From Methylomonas subterranea (GTDB lineage Bacteria > Pseudomonadota > Gammaproteobacteria > Methylococcales > Methylomonadaceae), in assembly GCF_024505185.1 (NCBI RefSeq), contig NZ_JANIBJ010000012.1:52068-116067 (forward strand): 64,000 nucleotides of DNA, written 5' to 3'. The notes below the pieces were generated by a model. That model did not search any database, was not told the DNA's origin, and worked only from the letters and a program-made list of their open reading frames with translations. The position numbers and the translations under genes were made by a program. Numbering within the stretch: position 1 is the first letter of the stretch; each line of letters opens with the position of its first letter. Shown in pieces: positions 6,936 through 15,785 of the stretch.

Positions 6936-8351
6936 TTATTTCTTCACATACAAATCCGTAATCGTGCCCTCTATCATTTCCGCCGCAAAGGCGAAGGTTT
7001 CCGACAAGGTTGGATGCGGGTGAATGCTGAGGCTGATGTCGGTGGCATCCGCACCCATTTCCAGCGCCAACACGGCTTCGGCTATCAGTTCACCGGCGCC
7101 GGGGCCGGTCATGCCGGCGCCCAAAATGCGGCCCGTGGTTTTATCGGTGAGGATTTTGGTCAAACCTTCGCTGCGGCCCAAGGCCAGAGAACGGCCGCTG
7201 GCCGCCCAGGGGAAGGTAGCTTTTTCGTATTCCACGCCCTGTTCCTTGGCTTGGTTTTCGGTCAAGCCCATCCAGGCCACTTCCGGATCGGTATAGGCCA
7301 CCGATGGAATGGTCAGCGCGTCGAAACCGGCTTTATGGCCGGCTATGGTTTCGGCGGCGATTTTGCCTTCGTGGGTAGCTTTATGCGCCAGCATGGGGTT
7401 GCCGACGATGTCGCCGATGGCGAAGATGTGGCTGACGTTGGTGCGGCCCTGCTTGTCGACCGGAATGAAGCCTCTGTCGTCGACCGTCACGCCGGCTTTG
7501 TCGGCATCGATTAACTTACCGTTGGGGCGGCGGCCGACAGCCACCAACACCGCGTCGAACACGGCCGCTTCCGGCGCATCCTTGCCTTCCATGGTCACCT
7601 TAATGCCGGCATCGCTGGCTTCCATGGCCTGGACGCTGGTTTTCAGCCACAGGTTGTCGTATTGCTTTTTGATCTTGCGTTGCAGCGGGGTAACCAAGTC
7701 CTTGTCGCAGCCGGGGATGATTTGATCCATCAACTCGACCACGCTGATTTTCGAACCCAGCGCATGGTAAACGGTGGCCATTTCCAGGCCGATGATGCCG
7801 CCGCCGACAATCAACAGATTTTCCGGTACGCAGCTTAGATTCAAGGCATCGGTGGAATCCCACACGCGCGGGTCGTCATGCGGAAAGCCGGGGATTTTGG
7901 TCGGCTGTGAGCCGGCGGCGATGATAGCGCTGTCGAACGTGATAGTTTGGCTGCCGGAGTCGCTTTCCACAGTCAGACTATTAGCCGAGGCGAATTTGCC
8001 GACGCCATTAATCACGGTGACCTTACGCTGTTTGGCCAGTTTGCCCAAACCTTGATTCAAGCCTTGGCTGACGCTTTGCTTCCAACCGCGAATTTTGTCG
8101 ATATCGATAGCGGGCTTGCCGAAGCTGACCCCATGCTCGGCCATCTCTTCCGCTTCGTGAATGATTTGCGCCGCGTGCAGCAAGGCTTTGGAAGGAATGC
8201 AGCCTACATTCAAACACACGCCACCCAACACCGGATAGCGCTCGACCAAAACCACCTGCTTACCCAGATCGGCGGCGCGGAACGCGGCGGTATAACCGCC
8301 GGGACCACCGCCCAGGACCAAAACTTCGGCGTGTGTTTGTGTGTCACTCAT
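6936..8351 (-). CDS. lpdA: Dihydrolipoyl dehydrogenase
   Basis: This 471-residue FAD enzyme reoxidises dihydrolipoamide in the 2-oxoacid dehydrogenase complexes. The FAD Rossmann motif GGGPGGYTAAFRAADLG is at residues 14-30 and the redox-active pair Cys46/Cys51 is in GGVCLNVGCIPSK. The NAD site is GGGIIGLEMATVYHALG, and the C-terminal dimer motif SIHPHPTLSE carries the catalytic His-Glu. GAGGAG precedes ATG 8351. No E1/E2 genes are adjacent, so it presumably serves complexes encoded elsewhere. The 518 bp upstream hold its leader. Confidence 0.96.
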   Translation of the reverse strand: MSDTQTHAEVLVLGGGPGGYTAAFRAADLGKQVVLVERYPVLGGVCLNVGCIPSKALLHAAQIIHEAEEMAEHGVSFGKPAIDIDKIRGWKQSVSQGLNQGLGKLAKQRKVTVINGVGKFASANSLTVESDSGSQTITFDSAIIAAGSQPTKIPGFPHDDPRVWDSTDALNLSCVPENLLIVGGGIIGLEMATVYHALGSKISVVELMDQIIPGCDKDLVTPLQRKIKKQYDNLWLKTSVQAMEASDAGIKVTMEGKDAPEAAVFDAVLVAVGRRPNGKLIDADKAGVTVDDRGFIPVDKQGRTNVSHIFAIGDIVGNPMLAHKATHEGKIAAETIAGHKAGFDALTIPSVAYTDPEVAWMGLTENQAKEQGVEYEKATFPWAASGRSLALGRSEGLTKILTDKTTGRILGAGMTGPGAGELIAEAVLALEMGADATDISLSIHPHPTLSETFAFAAEMIEGTITDLYVKK

Positions 8352-8869
8352 GGCATGGAACTCCTCAATGATAAATCCGTGGATGCGCGCCTTCTAGCGA
8401 GGACGCAAAGTCTGGCGTGAATTTTACCGGTTACAGCGACGGATAGACAATTAATCCGCGCAATGTTCGACTTGCGGCGGGCCATCGCACTCCATGCTTC
8501 TGTATGCTGACGACATTTGATTTGAAAACCATGATTTCCGCAGCTCAAAAAAAGTCCCCGGATGTCACCGAGACAACATAATTTTCACGGGCGGGAGGGA
8601 GGAAAGGTAACAGAGTGCGTAGTTTTATTTTGAGCGGGATCCCAAACCGACAGCGATACCGGGCATAAACGCCAAGTCTGTATTGGCCATGAACGACTTG
8701 CCGCGGAGCGTGCAAAAACAGCGCAACCCAAGGCAATATGAGTTTGCGCCGGGCTATCGCCAAATATCTCAATGCGTTTGAATACAAGATCGGGCCGGGC
8801 TGCTGGCGTTCCTTGATTTTCCGGTTCGGGATAGGAAACGCATCCGTACCACCAAGTCTGTCGGATCGA
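8352..8869. other. Intergenic region upstream of lpdA, no gene recognised
   Basis: This 518-bp stretch lies between lpdA and the dynamin-like gene. Frames of 66-80 codons occur on both strands but none has a ribosome-binding site together with a recognisable domain. It probably contains the lpdA promoter and a decayed or non-coding segment. Confidence 0.5.
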
Positions 8870-10810
8870 TCAAGCGGTTTCGATATCGGTTATATTGATT
8901 TGCATGGCCTTGATGATGGCCAGCAATTCCTGGCGTTGCTGTTTCAGCGGCGCTAGTTCGGCTTCCAGCTGGGCGATGCTCTCGCTCACATTGCCCTTGG
9001 ATTCGTTGATTTTGCGCAGCATGATCAAGCGGCTTTCGATCTGTTTCTTGTGGTCCTTGATTTGGTGCATCAGCGGTGTCAACACGCTGTTGCTCCAGGT
9101 CGCCGCATCCTTATGCGCTTGCTGCAGAATGGTGCGTGCCTTGGCGATCAGGGTGCTGTAAAGCTTGTTGACCACCAGGCTTTGCTCGGTCATCGTGGTA
9201 CGGGCACTACTGCGAAAAGCTTCCCCTTCTTCAAAAATCTGTTCCAGTTCGAACTGATATTGCTTGATCGAAAACAATTGTGGCTCGATTTCCTTGAAAC
9301 CGTATTCGTCCTGAAATTTTTTGTGTATGGCCTTGATCAGACGGCGGGTTTCTTCGGTGATATCGACGGAATCCTGCAACAGGTCGCGCAGCTCGTCGAA
9401 CAACTTGCGCATGTTTTGTTTCATGCCGTAAGTGGTCAGGCTTTTGCTCATGTCCTGCTTGGTGCGCAGGATGATTTCATCGATTCTCTCTTTGGCGAAC
9501 GAGTCGATCAACATGCGGGCCTGCACGGCAAATACCTTGCGGCTGGCCTGAAAGTTCTCGATATTGGCCATATAGGTATTTTGCCGATCGCGAGTTTCCG
9601 CCATCAGCTTGCCGGTCATCTCCTGGTTTTCGAAGTCGACCTGTTTGAATTCTTCCAGCTGTTTGCTGGCATTGACGACTTTGCTGTTCATCAATTTGAT
9701 CGATTCGCTGACCAGAAAGCCGATGTCTTTTTCGACCACGCCTTTTAGAATTTCGCGGCGCTGATTCAAAATATCTTCCGACAGGTAGTTTTCCAATTTA
9801 TTCAGGCGACTTCTCTCCAGCAATGCTTCGTCACCCTTCACCTTGGCCAGCAGGGCCTGTTTGGCGGAAACCGGGAAAATCAGCTCCTGTTTCAGGTTCA
9901 GAATGGTGGCCGAGGTTTCGATTTGTTTTTGAATCGCCGCATCGTAACCGGTTTCGCCGGCCAGATCGTCCCACATGGAATCGATTTTGTTCATGACTAC
10001 CGCCAGACCTTGGCGGCGTTGCCCCCTGGCACTGCAAACATGGCTTTTCCACATTTCCAGATCGCTTTTGGTGACGCCGGTATCGGCCGCCAGCACAAAC
10101 ACGATGGCCTGAGCACTGGGCAACATGCTGAGGGTTAACTCAGGCTCGGTGCCCAAGGCATTCAGACCTGGGGTATCTAGGATGCACAAACCTTCTTTCA
10201 GCAGAGGATGCGGAAAGCTGATCAAGGCATGCCGCCAGCAGGGCACTTCCACAAATTCGGGGTTGATGATGCCTTGTTCGGCGGCTTCGCGTTCGTTCCA
10301 CAAACCCAATTTGTCGGCGGTCTCCTTGCTGACTTTTTTAGTGGAAATCAATTCCTTGAAAGCTTCCTGCATTTGGGTGGGCGAGTCGACATTCAGGCTG
10401 ATTTCGGTCCAGCGCTCGGGGTTACGTTTGAAATCCATCAAGGAAATGTCTTCCAAGCGGCTTTCGATATTCAACAAACGAATGTAGCTGCCACCCTCCG
10501 CGTCCCAAAACAACTCGGTGGGCGACATGGTGGTGCGACCGGGGGAAGACGGCAATAAACGCACGCCGGTTTCGGCAAAAAACAGCGAATTGATCAGTTC
10601 GGTTTTACCGCGGGAAAATTCGGCCACGAAAGCCAGCGTCACTCTATCCATATTCAAACCTTGTAGGATATTCAGCAAGGTGTCGGTACTCTGTGGATCG
10701 CTGAATTTGTGGCGGTTACGCCATTCACGGTACATCTCGATCGCTTGAATCAGTTGCTCACGCCAGTGCGAATATTCGTGTAATTGTTCTTTAAATTCCA
10801 GATTTCTCAT
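8870..10810 (-). CDS. Dynamin-family GTPase with C-terminal coiled coils
   Basis: This 646-residue protein has an N-terminal GTPase domain: P-loop VAEFSRGKTELIN (residues 62-74), switch/G3 motif CILDTPGLNALG near 208-219 and G4 VVMNKIDSMWD near 270. The P-loop has Ala in place of the first Gly. A long helical region follows (320-646), with heptad-like segments (SKQLEEFKQVDFENQEM, IAQLEAELAPLKQQRQELL) and no obvious transmembrane helix. Bacterial dynamin-like proteins bind and remodel membranes. AAGG precedes ATG 10810. It stands alone between lpdA and pyrE on the same strand, with no second dynamin gene beside it. Confidence 0.88.
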   Translation of the reverse strand: MRNLEFKEQLHEYSHWREQLIQAIEMYREWRNRHKFSDPQSTDTLLNILQGLNMDRVTLAFVAEFSRGKTELINSLFFAETGVRLLPSSPGRTTMSPTELFWDAEGGSYIRLLNIESRLEDISLMDFKRNPERWTEISLNVDSPTQMQEAFKELISTKKVSKETADKLGLWNEREAAEQGIINPEFVEVPCWRHALISFPHPLLKEGLCILDTPGLNALGTEPELTLSMLPSAQAIVFVLAADTGVTKSDLEMWKSHVCSARGQRRQGLAVVMNKIDSMWDDLAGETGYDAAIQKQIETSATILNLKQELIFPVSAKQALLAKVKGDEALLERSRLNKLENYLSEDILNQRREILKGVVEKDIGFLVSESIKLMNSKVVNASKQLEEFKQVDFENQEMTGKLMAETRDRQNTYMANIENFQASRKVFAVQARMLIDSFAKERIDEIILRTKQDMSKSLTTYGMKQNMRKLFDELRDLLQDSVDITEETRRLIKAIHKKFQDEYGFKEIEPQLFSIKQYQFELEQIFEEGEAFRSSARTTMTEQSLVVNKLYSTLIAKARTILQQAHKDAATWSNSVLTPLMHQIKDHKKQIESRLIMLRKINESKGNVSESIAQLEAELAPLKQQRQELLAIIKAMQINITDIETA

Positions 10811-10874
10811 GGCAAGCCTTTCTGCTGACTGTACTCGTGTTAAGAGGGCGAATAGTAAGGGCTAATTGTAGACT

Positions 10875-10905
10875 AAATACAAATAAGCGGAAGAACGACG
10901 CTTAT
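10875..10905 (-). terminator. Probable terminator after pyrE
   Basis: On the minus strand ATAAGCG (10905-10899) pairs with CGCTTAT (10889-10883), followed by a T-rich run (TTGTATTT). It lies 8 bp past the pyrE stop. Confidence 0.5.
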
Positions 10906-10912
10906 GATAAGC

Positions 10913-11551
10913 CTAAATACCGTATTGTTGCCGATAGCCGCGGATAATCGGCAACTTGTCGGAAAATTCGGTGCTTTGTTCGATGAATTCGATGATGTGC
11001 GCCAGAGAAATGATAGCCAATACCGGTACGCCGAATTGTTGCGAAACTTCCTGCACGGCGGATATCCGGTTCTGACCCTTTTCCTGCCGGTCCAGTGCAA
11101 TAACCACCCCGGCCACAGTGGCACTGGCGGCACGGATAATCTCCACGGATTCGCGCACCGAGGTACCTGCCGTGATCACGTCATCCAGTATCCATACATT
11201 ACCCTGCAAGGGGGCGCCGACCAATACGCCGCCTTCGCCGTGATCCTTGGCTTCCTTGCGGTTAAAGGCAAACGGAATGTCGCCTCGTAGGCGGGAATAG
11301 GCTATCGCAGTGGTGCTGACTAAAGGAATACCCTTATAGGCCGGGCCGTACAGCACATCGACAGCCACTTCGGCGTTGATCAGGGTTTGGGCATAAAATT
11401 GACCCAGTTTATCGAGCCTCTCGCCGGTATTGAACAGGCCAGTATTGAAGAAATAAGGGCTGGCGCGGCCGGACTTTAGCTGAAAATCGCCGAATTTAAG
11501 CACCCCGCATTGTAGGGCGTAGGCGATGAATTGTTTTTGGTAGTCGAGCAT
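10913..11551 (-). CDS. pyrE: Orotate phosphoribosyltransferase
   Basis: This 212-residue enzyme joins orotate and PRPP to form OMP in pyrimidine synthesis. Diagnostic motifs are the N-terminal FGDFQLKSGRASPYFFNTGLF, VLYGPAYKGIPLVSTTA, the Lys/Glu loop NRKEAKDHGEGG and the PRPP loop VWILDDVITAGTSVRES. The length matches the E. coli type. hemW ends 48 bp upstream on the same strand. No attenuator-like hairpin with a U-run is visible in front of the ATG. Confidence 0.96.
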   Translation of the reverse strand: MLDYQKQFIAYALQCGVLKFGDFQLKSGRASPYFFNTGLFNTGERLDKLGQFYAQTLINAEVAVDVLYGPAYKGIPLVSTTAIAYSRLRGDIPFAFNRKEAKDHGEGGVLVGAPLQGNVWILDDVITAGTSVRESVEIIRAASATVAGVVIALDRQEKGQNRISAVQEVSQQFGVPVLAIISLAHIIEFIEQSTEFSDKLPIIRGYRQQYGI

Positions 11552-11599
11552 ATTCTTTGCTTCAAAGCGAATTGGCCGGCGATTATAACCCGCGTGCCA

Positions 11600-12736
11600 T
11601 CAGGGAATGAACTTTTCCAAAATATCGTCCAGAAAATCCCAGCCCCGTTCGGAGCAAAATATCTGCCGTTGTTGTTCGACCAGCAAACCCTGCTCCAGAC
11701 AATGCTGCAGAGCTGGCTGCAGGCTCTCCGGCGGCAGGCCGGTTACGTCGGTGTAGCCGCTGAGATTAAAGCCGGTTTTCAGACGCAAAAGGTTCATCGC
11801 AAACTCCAGCGGCAATTGCGCCTGCTCGATGGGTACGCAAGTCGCGGGCGCCGATTTATGCATATATTGTTCAGGGCTTTTAGGCTTGGCGGTGCGAATG
11901 ATATCGTCCGGCAAGTTACGGCTGATTTTGCCGTGAGCGCCCGCTCCAATACCCAGGTAATCGCCGAATTGCCAGTAGTTGCGATTATGCCGGCATTGAA
12001 AACCGTCCTTGGCGTAAGCCGAAATCTCGTATTGTCGGTAGCCGCTTGCCGCCAAAACCCGCTGACAGGCTTTTTGCAGGGCGAAAATATTTTCGTCTTC
12101 CGGTAGTTGCGGCGGGAATTTATAAAAATAGGTGTTGGGCTCCAGCGTCAGCTGATAAAACGACAGGTGGCTGGTTTGCAGCGAAATCGCCTTGCGAATA
12201 TCCGCCAGCGCATCGGCCTCGGTTTGCCCCGGCAGGCCGAACATCAGATCCAAATTCAGGTTTTCGAAGCCGGCCCGTTGGGCGATTTGCACGGCATTCA
12301 GCGCCTCGTCGGCACTATGCACCCGGCCTAGTTTTTTCAGTTGACGGTCGTCAAAGCTCTGTATGCCGATGGAGAGCCGGTTGATGCCCAATTCGCGATA
12401 GGCCTCGAACTTGGCGCTTTCAAAGCTGCCCGGATTGGCTTCCAGAGTGATTTCGCAATCCGCAGCCAGGGTGAGCAGATTTTCAATCCCAGCCAGCAAG
12501 TTCCGCATGGCTTGCGGCGAAAACAGGCTGGGCGTGCCGCCGCCCATGAATATGCTGCATATTGGTCGAGGCGCCGTCAACAAAGTCAGGTCGGCTTGTA
12601 AATCCGCCAGCAAGGCGTCCACGTATTGCATTTCGGGGATGCCCGCTTTGACAGCATGCGAATTAAAGTCGCAATAGGGGCATTTCCGGATGCACCAGGG
12701 AAAATGAATGTAAAGACTCAGCGGCGGCAACGGCAT
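11600..12736 (-). CDS. hemW: HemW-type radical SAM heme chaperone
   Basis: This 378-residue protein has the radical SAM cluster motif at Cys15, Cys19 and Cys22 (FPWCIRKCPYCDFNSH), the FMGGGTPSLFSP motif, TLEANPG and RLSIGIQSFDD, and the HemN C-terminal domain (RLKTGFNLSGYTDVTG). It is the HemN-like paralogue now called HemW, which binds heme and delivers it to respiratory proteins rather than oxidising coproporphyrinogen. The fourth Cys position expected of true HemN reads Phe (CDF), supporting HemW. It is cytosolic and sits between a glyoxalase gene (12 bp away) and pyrE. Confidence 0.94.
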   Translation of the reverse strand: MPLPPLSLYIHFPWCIRKCPYCDFNSHAVKAGIPEMQYVDALLADLQADLTLLTAPRPICSIFMGGGTPSLFSPQAMRNLLAGIENLLTLAADCEITLEANPGSFESAKFEAYRELGINRLSIGIQSFDDRQLKKLGRVHSADEALNAVQIAQRAGFENLNLDLMFGLPGQTEADALADIRKAISLQTSHLSFYQLTLEPNTYFYKFPPQLPEDENIFALQKACQRVLAASGYRQYEISAYAKDGFQCRHNRNYWQFGDYLGIGAGAHGKISRNLPDDIIRTAKPKSPEQYMHKSAPATCVPIEQAQLPLEFAMNLLRLKTGFNLSGYTDVTGLPPESLQPALQHCLEQGLLVEQQRQIFCSERGWDFLDDILEKFIP

Positions 12737-12748
12737 GTCCGGGTTTGT

Positions 12749-13189
12749 TTACCAGACGCCGGTATTGACCATGCTGGCCCAGGGTTCCCGAACCGGCAAG
12801 GGCGCGCCTTTTTGCAACAGCTCTATGGATATCTGATCGGGCGAGCGGATAAAGGCCATCCAGCCGTCACGCGGCGGCCGGTTGATCGTCACGCCTTGTT
12901 CCAGCAAGCGTTGGCAAACCGCGTAAATATCGTCAACCTCGAACGCCAAGTGGCCGAAATTGCGGCCGCCGCCATATGTCTCGGGATCCCAGTTGTAGGT
13001 CAATTCCAACAACGGCGCATCGTTTTCGCCGGCCCGCGCGGCATCGCCGGGCGCCGCCAGATACACCAGCGTGAAGCGGCCGGCCTCGCTCTCCATGCGG
13101 CGTATTTCGGACAGGCCTAATTTGCCGCAATAAAACTCCAGCGACTCCTCTAAATTGTTAACGCGAACCATGGTATGCAAATAACGCAT
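12749..13189 (-). CDS. gloA: Glyoxalase I / VOC-family lactoylglutathione lyase
   Basis: From ATG 13189 this 146-residue metalloenzyme isomerises the glutathione hemithioacetal of methylglyoxal. The vicinal-oxygen-chelate pattern is clear: [25 protein letters not shown] with the first metal His, [28 protein letters not shown] with Glu and His ligands, and [17 protein letters not shown] with the last Glu. GGAGG lies seven bases before ATG 13189; six further in-frame codons upstream are unnecessary. hemW follows 12 bp downstream. Confidence 0.93.
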   Translation of the reverse strand: MRYLHTMVRVNNLEESLEFYCGKLGLSEIRRMESEAGRFTLVYLAAPGDAARAGENDAPLLELTYNWDPETYGGGRNFGHLAFEVDDIYAVCQRLLEQGVTINRPPRDGWMAFIRSPDQISIELLQKGAPLPVREPWASMVNTGVW

Positions 13190-13304
13190 TTCGGGCCTCC
13201 AAATCACTAAAAGGCGGCATTATGGTTGATAATACCCGGCTTGGACAACCCAACATTCATGAAGCCGGCGCGCCGCGCCACTTTCCCAGTAACAGGACGC
13301 AATA

Positions 13305-13640
13305 ATGACCGAATACCCCGAAAAAACCTGCCAGATCGATAGACTGGTCCGCCAGCCGAAACTGGTGTCCGCCGCGCTGAGCGGACAGAAAACCCAGCAA
13401 CGCCGCGACGGCTTATATGCCTATCCCGGCGAGACCTTTGAGTTGGAAGGCGTGACCTTTGTGGTCACCGAGGTGGCGAGGCAGCGACTTGGCGATATGA
13501 CGGACCGGGACGCGCAAGCCGAGGGCTATCCGAATCTGGCCATGTACAAGGATTTGATTTTAAAAATGCACGCCAACATGGAATGGAACGAAGACGGCTT
13601 GGTATGGGTGCACGGCTTTAAACGTCAACAGCCGGAATAA
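13305..13640 (+). CDS. ASCH-domain-like small protein
   Basis: This 111-residue protein has SAALSGQKTQQRR, which fits the GxKxxxxR motif of ASCH/PUA-like domains, followed by the strand-rich segment GETFELEGVTFVVTEVARQRLGDMTDRDAQAEGYPN. ASCH proteins are thought to bind RNA or modified nucleosides. AGGACGCAATA precedes the ATG. Its last 23 bp overlap the 3' end of hvfC on the opposite strand, an unusual tail-to-tail arrangement. The function is unknown. Confidence 0.75.
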   Translation: MTEYPEKTCQIDRLVRQPKLVSAALSGQKTQQRRDGLYAYPGETFELEGVTFVVTEVARQRLGDMTDRDAQAEGYPNLAMYKDLILKMHANMEWNEDGLVWVHGFKRQQPE

Positions 13641-14379
13641 GCACGCCCTTCATCGCCAGTTCCCGCAGGGTTTGCCCGCCGAAGCTCAATACCGAGTCCA
13701 ACTCGATTTGCGGTGCCAGTTCCGCGGCCAGCAATTGCAAGACACTCTCGCCGACCACGCTGCCTTGCTGCTCTATCAATTGCAGCAAGCGATAGGTTGG
13801 CGGCGTGGTCTGCATGAAACGCACCTGATCGTCCGCGTCCCGGTATACCACCAAATAACTGGGTTGTTCCGGAGCGGATTGCGGCAGGAAATCCGGACCT
13901 ATGCGATGAACCGGATATTGATAGGCCAGCGGCCAAGCAACCGGCGACAGGCTGACGCTTTGTTGCAACACCTGTTCCGCAAACGCGGCATCGCCGTAAA
14001 CCGGCTCCGCCGGAGCAATGGACAAGGCCATTTCCACCCATTCGTAATGCGCCAATTCCAGCAGGAACGGCAAATCGGCTTCCGCCCGGCGTTCGTTTTG
14101 CAGGTAATCCAAAAACTCCTCGGCGATTTCGGAAAAATGCGGGGTTCCGCAGGAGTGACGGGCGAAAAAATCCCGCGCCAGATCGTGCCATTGCGCCTCG
14201 CCGAGTATTCCGCGCAACAGCGGGAAATTGCTGCCGAGGAAACCGTCGATGTTGTTGAAAAACAGTTCCCGGTACATGGCCATGCGCCTGGGGTCGACAT
14301 CGGCCGGCGCTGGAAAATGGCCGGGGTCGCGAATATAGGCGGCAAACTCGGCCTGCTTGGCCTTGAAATCGACGCCCAT
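13618..14379 (-). CDS. hvfC: HvfC/MbnC-like DUF2063 partner protein
   Basis: From ATG 14379 this is a 253-residue DUF2063 protein: an N-terminal helical domain (FAAYIRDPGHFPAPADVDPRRMAMYRELFFNNIDGFLGSNFPLLRGILG) with the family's R-M-x-x-Y-R pattern and a C-terminal winged-helix-like domain (YRLLQLIEQQGSVVGESVLQLL). Members bind the DUF692 enzyme and help it recognise the precursor peptide. The ATG overlaps the hvfB stop by one base (TGATG). The longer frame to 14541 lies inside hvfB and is rejected. This is the last gene of hvfA-hvfB-hvfC; no DoxX-type hvfD follows. Confidence 0.88.
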   Translation of the reverse strand: MGVDFKAKQAEFAAYIRDPGHFPAPADVDPRRMAMYRELFFNNIDGFLGSNFPLLRGILGEAQWHDLARDFFARHSCGTPHFSEIAEEFLDYLQNERRAEADLPFLLELAHYEWVEMALSIAPAEPVYGDAAFAEQVLQQSVSLSPVAWPLAYQYPVHRIGPDFLPQSAPEQPSYLVVYRDADDQVRFMQTTPPTYRLLQLIEQQGSVVGESVLQLLAAELAPQIELDSVLSFGGQTLRELAMKGVLIPAVDV

Positions 14380-15227
14380 CAGGCCTCCGACGGCGCTGGC
14401 CGCTGGCCCGAGCCGGCTTGAATGGCGCGTATGGTGTCGACTTCCAGTAACAATTCCGCCAAGGGTGGCAGATTGAAATCGCGCTCCAGCAAGGTTGGAA
14501 ACACCCCGAAACGTTGGTAGGCCTTGTCGAGCAAACGCCAAACCGGATCGATGACCGGGGCGCCGTGGGTATCGACCAGAAAATCCTCGGCTTCGACATA
14601 ATGGCCAGCGATATGCGCATAAGCGATGCGTTGGCCGGGCATGGCGTTTAAAAAGGCCTCGGCATCGTAAGCGTGATTGACGCTGTTGACGTAAATATTG
14701 TTGATATCTATCAACACATTGCAGTCGGCCTCTTCGACTACCGCATTGAAAAACTCGATCTCCGACATTTCCCGGCCGGGGGCGGCGTAGTAGGAAACGT
14801 TTTCGATGGCGATTTTATGTTCCAGTATGTCCTGTACGCGGCGGATACGGGCGGCGACGTGTTTTACCGCGTCGGCGGTAAACGGAATCGGCATCAGGTC
14901 GTACAAATGGCCGCCATGACTGCAATAACTCAAATGCTCGCTGTAGTAGCGGATGCCGTGCGCGGCCATGAATTTTTTCAAATCCCGCACGAATTGTTCG
15001 TCCAGCGGATCGCTACTGCCTATCGACAGTGACAAGCCGTGGCAAATAAACTGAAATTTCTCGGTCAGGGCCCGAAACTGCTTGCCGAGTTTGCCGCCCA
15101 AAGTCATCCAGTTTTCCGGCGCCACTTCGTAGAAGCCGACGTTGGCGGGAGGATCAACGGCGATCTCGCTTAAAAAAGACCGCCGCAATCCCAGGCCGGC
15201 CGCATTGATTGACGGCGGTTGATTCAT
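14379..15227 (-). CDS. hvfB: DUF692 multinuclear iron oxidative enzyme of the HvfB/MbnB class
   Basis: This 282-residue TIM-barrel enzyme is of the family that uses two or three iron ions and oxygen to modify Cys residues in precursor peptides. Candidate metal and active-site residues are His63 (FICHGLSLSIGS), Glu97-His98 (YYSEHLSYCSHGG), Glu142-Asn143 (AIENVSYY), Asp174 and Asn176 (LIDINNIYVN), His205 and His209 (YAHIAGHY), Asp219 and His221 (VDTHGAPVID), and Glu248 (LLERDFNLP). It lies 26 bp after hvfA and overlaps hvfC. In methanobactin the homologue MbnB makes an oxazolone-thioamide; in Haemophilus HvfB modifies EGKCG motifs. The product here is inferred. Confidence 0.92.
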   Translation of the reverse strand: MNQPPSINAAGLGLRRSFLSEIAVDPPANVGFYEVAPENWMTLGGKLGKQFRALTEKFQFICHGLSLSIGSSDPLDEQFVRDLKKFMAAHGIRYYSEHLSYCSHGGHLYDLMPIPFTADAVKHVAARIRRVQDILEHKIAIENVSYYAAPGREMSEIEFFNAVVEEADCNVLIDINNIYVNSVNHAYDAEAFLNAMPGQRIAYAHIAGHYVEAEDFLVDTHGAPVIDPVWRLLDKAYQRFGVFPTLLERDFNLPPLAELLLEVDTIRAIQAGSGQRPAPSEA

Positions 15228-15253
15228 GATGGGCCTGATTGCACCAAAGCCGA

Positions 15254-15760
15254 TTACTCGCCGGCGGCTTTATCGGCATCCACCTTGGAACCGCAACTGC
15301 CTTCGCCACCCTTCATCATGGCGCCGCAACTACCTTCCTCGGCTTTTTCGGCGCCGGCTTCGTCACCATGTTTCATGCCGCCCATGCCACCGCCCATCAT
15401 GCCGCAAGCGCCTTCCTTGCCCTTCATCATCTCACCGCACATGCCTTCCATGCCTTTTTTCATTTTGCCGCCCTGCATCATGCCGCCGCACATGCCTTCG
15501 CCGCAGGAGCCTTCGGCTTTTTTGACCTCGGGTTGGGCTTTTTTACCTTCGGCTTTGCTGATTTTGTTACCGTTGGCATCGGCGACATTGCCGCCGCAAG
15601 CACCGTGGCCGGTTTTGTTGGAAGCCTCGGCCACCATGTAGCCGCTGGCTAATTCGTTGACGGCGAACGGATTGGCTTCGGCTTGCGCATTGACCGCAAA
15701 ACCCGACATCACGGCGGTACCCATAGCCAGGGTCAATGGAGTCTTGGTGAATTTTTTCAT
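15254..15760 (-). CDS. hvfA: HvfA-type secreted Cys/Met/Gly-rich RiPP precursor (copper-binding)
   Basis: This 168-residue low-complexity protein has a signal peptide (GTAVMSGFAVNAQA, likely cleavage after Ala27). The mature part carries six EGxCG motifs with Cys at 86, 91, 108, 119, 145 and 156 (variants EGSCG, EGMCG and EGACG) plus one GHGACGG (Cys55). It also has many Met, Gly, Lys and Glu residues. Such precursors (HvfA, bufferins) are modified at Cys by the DUF692/DUF2063 pair and bind copper in the periplasm. The 7-Cys, Met-rich sequence is longer than a minimal HvfA. AGAGGA precedes the ATG. hvfB starts 26 bp later. Confidence 0.88.
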   Translation of the reverse strand: MKKFTKTPLTLAMGTAVMSGFAVNAQAEANPFAVNELASGYMVAEASNKTGHGACGGNVADANGNKISKAEGKKAQPEVKKAEGSCGEGMCGGMMQGGKMKKGMEGMCGEMMKGKEGACGMMGGGMGGMKHGDEAGAEKAEEGSCGAMMKGGEGSCGSKVDADKAAGE

Positions 15761-15785
15761 GATATATCCTCTGTCAAGATTAATT

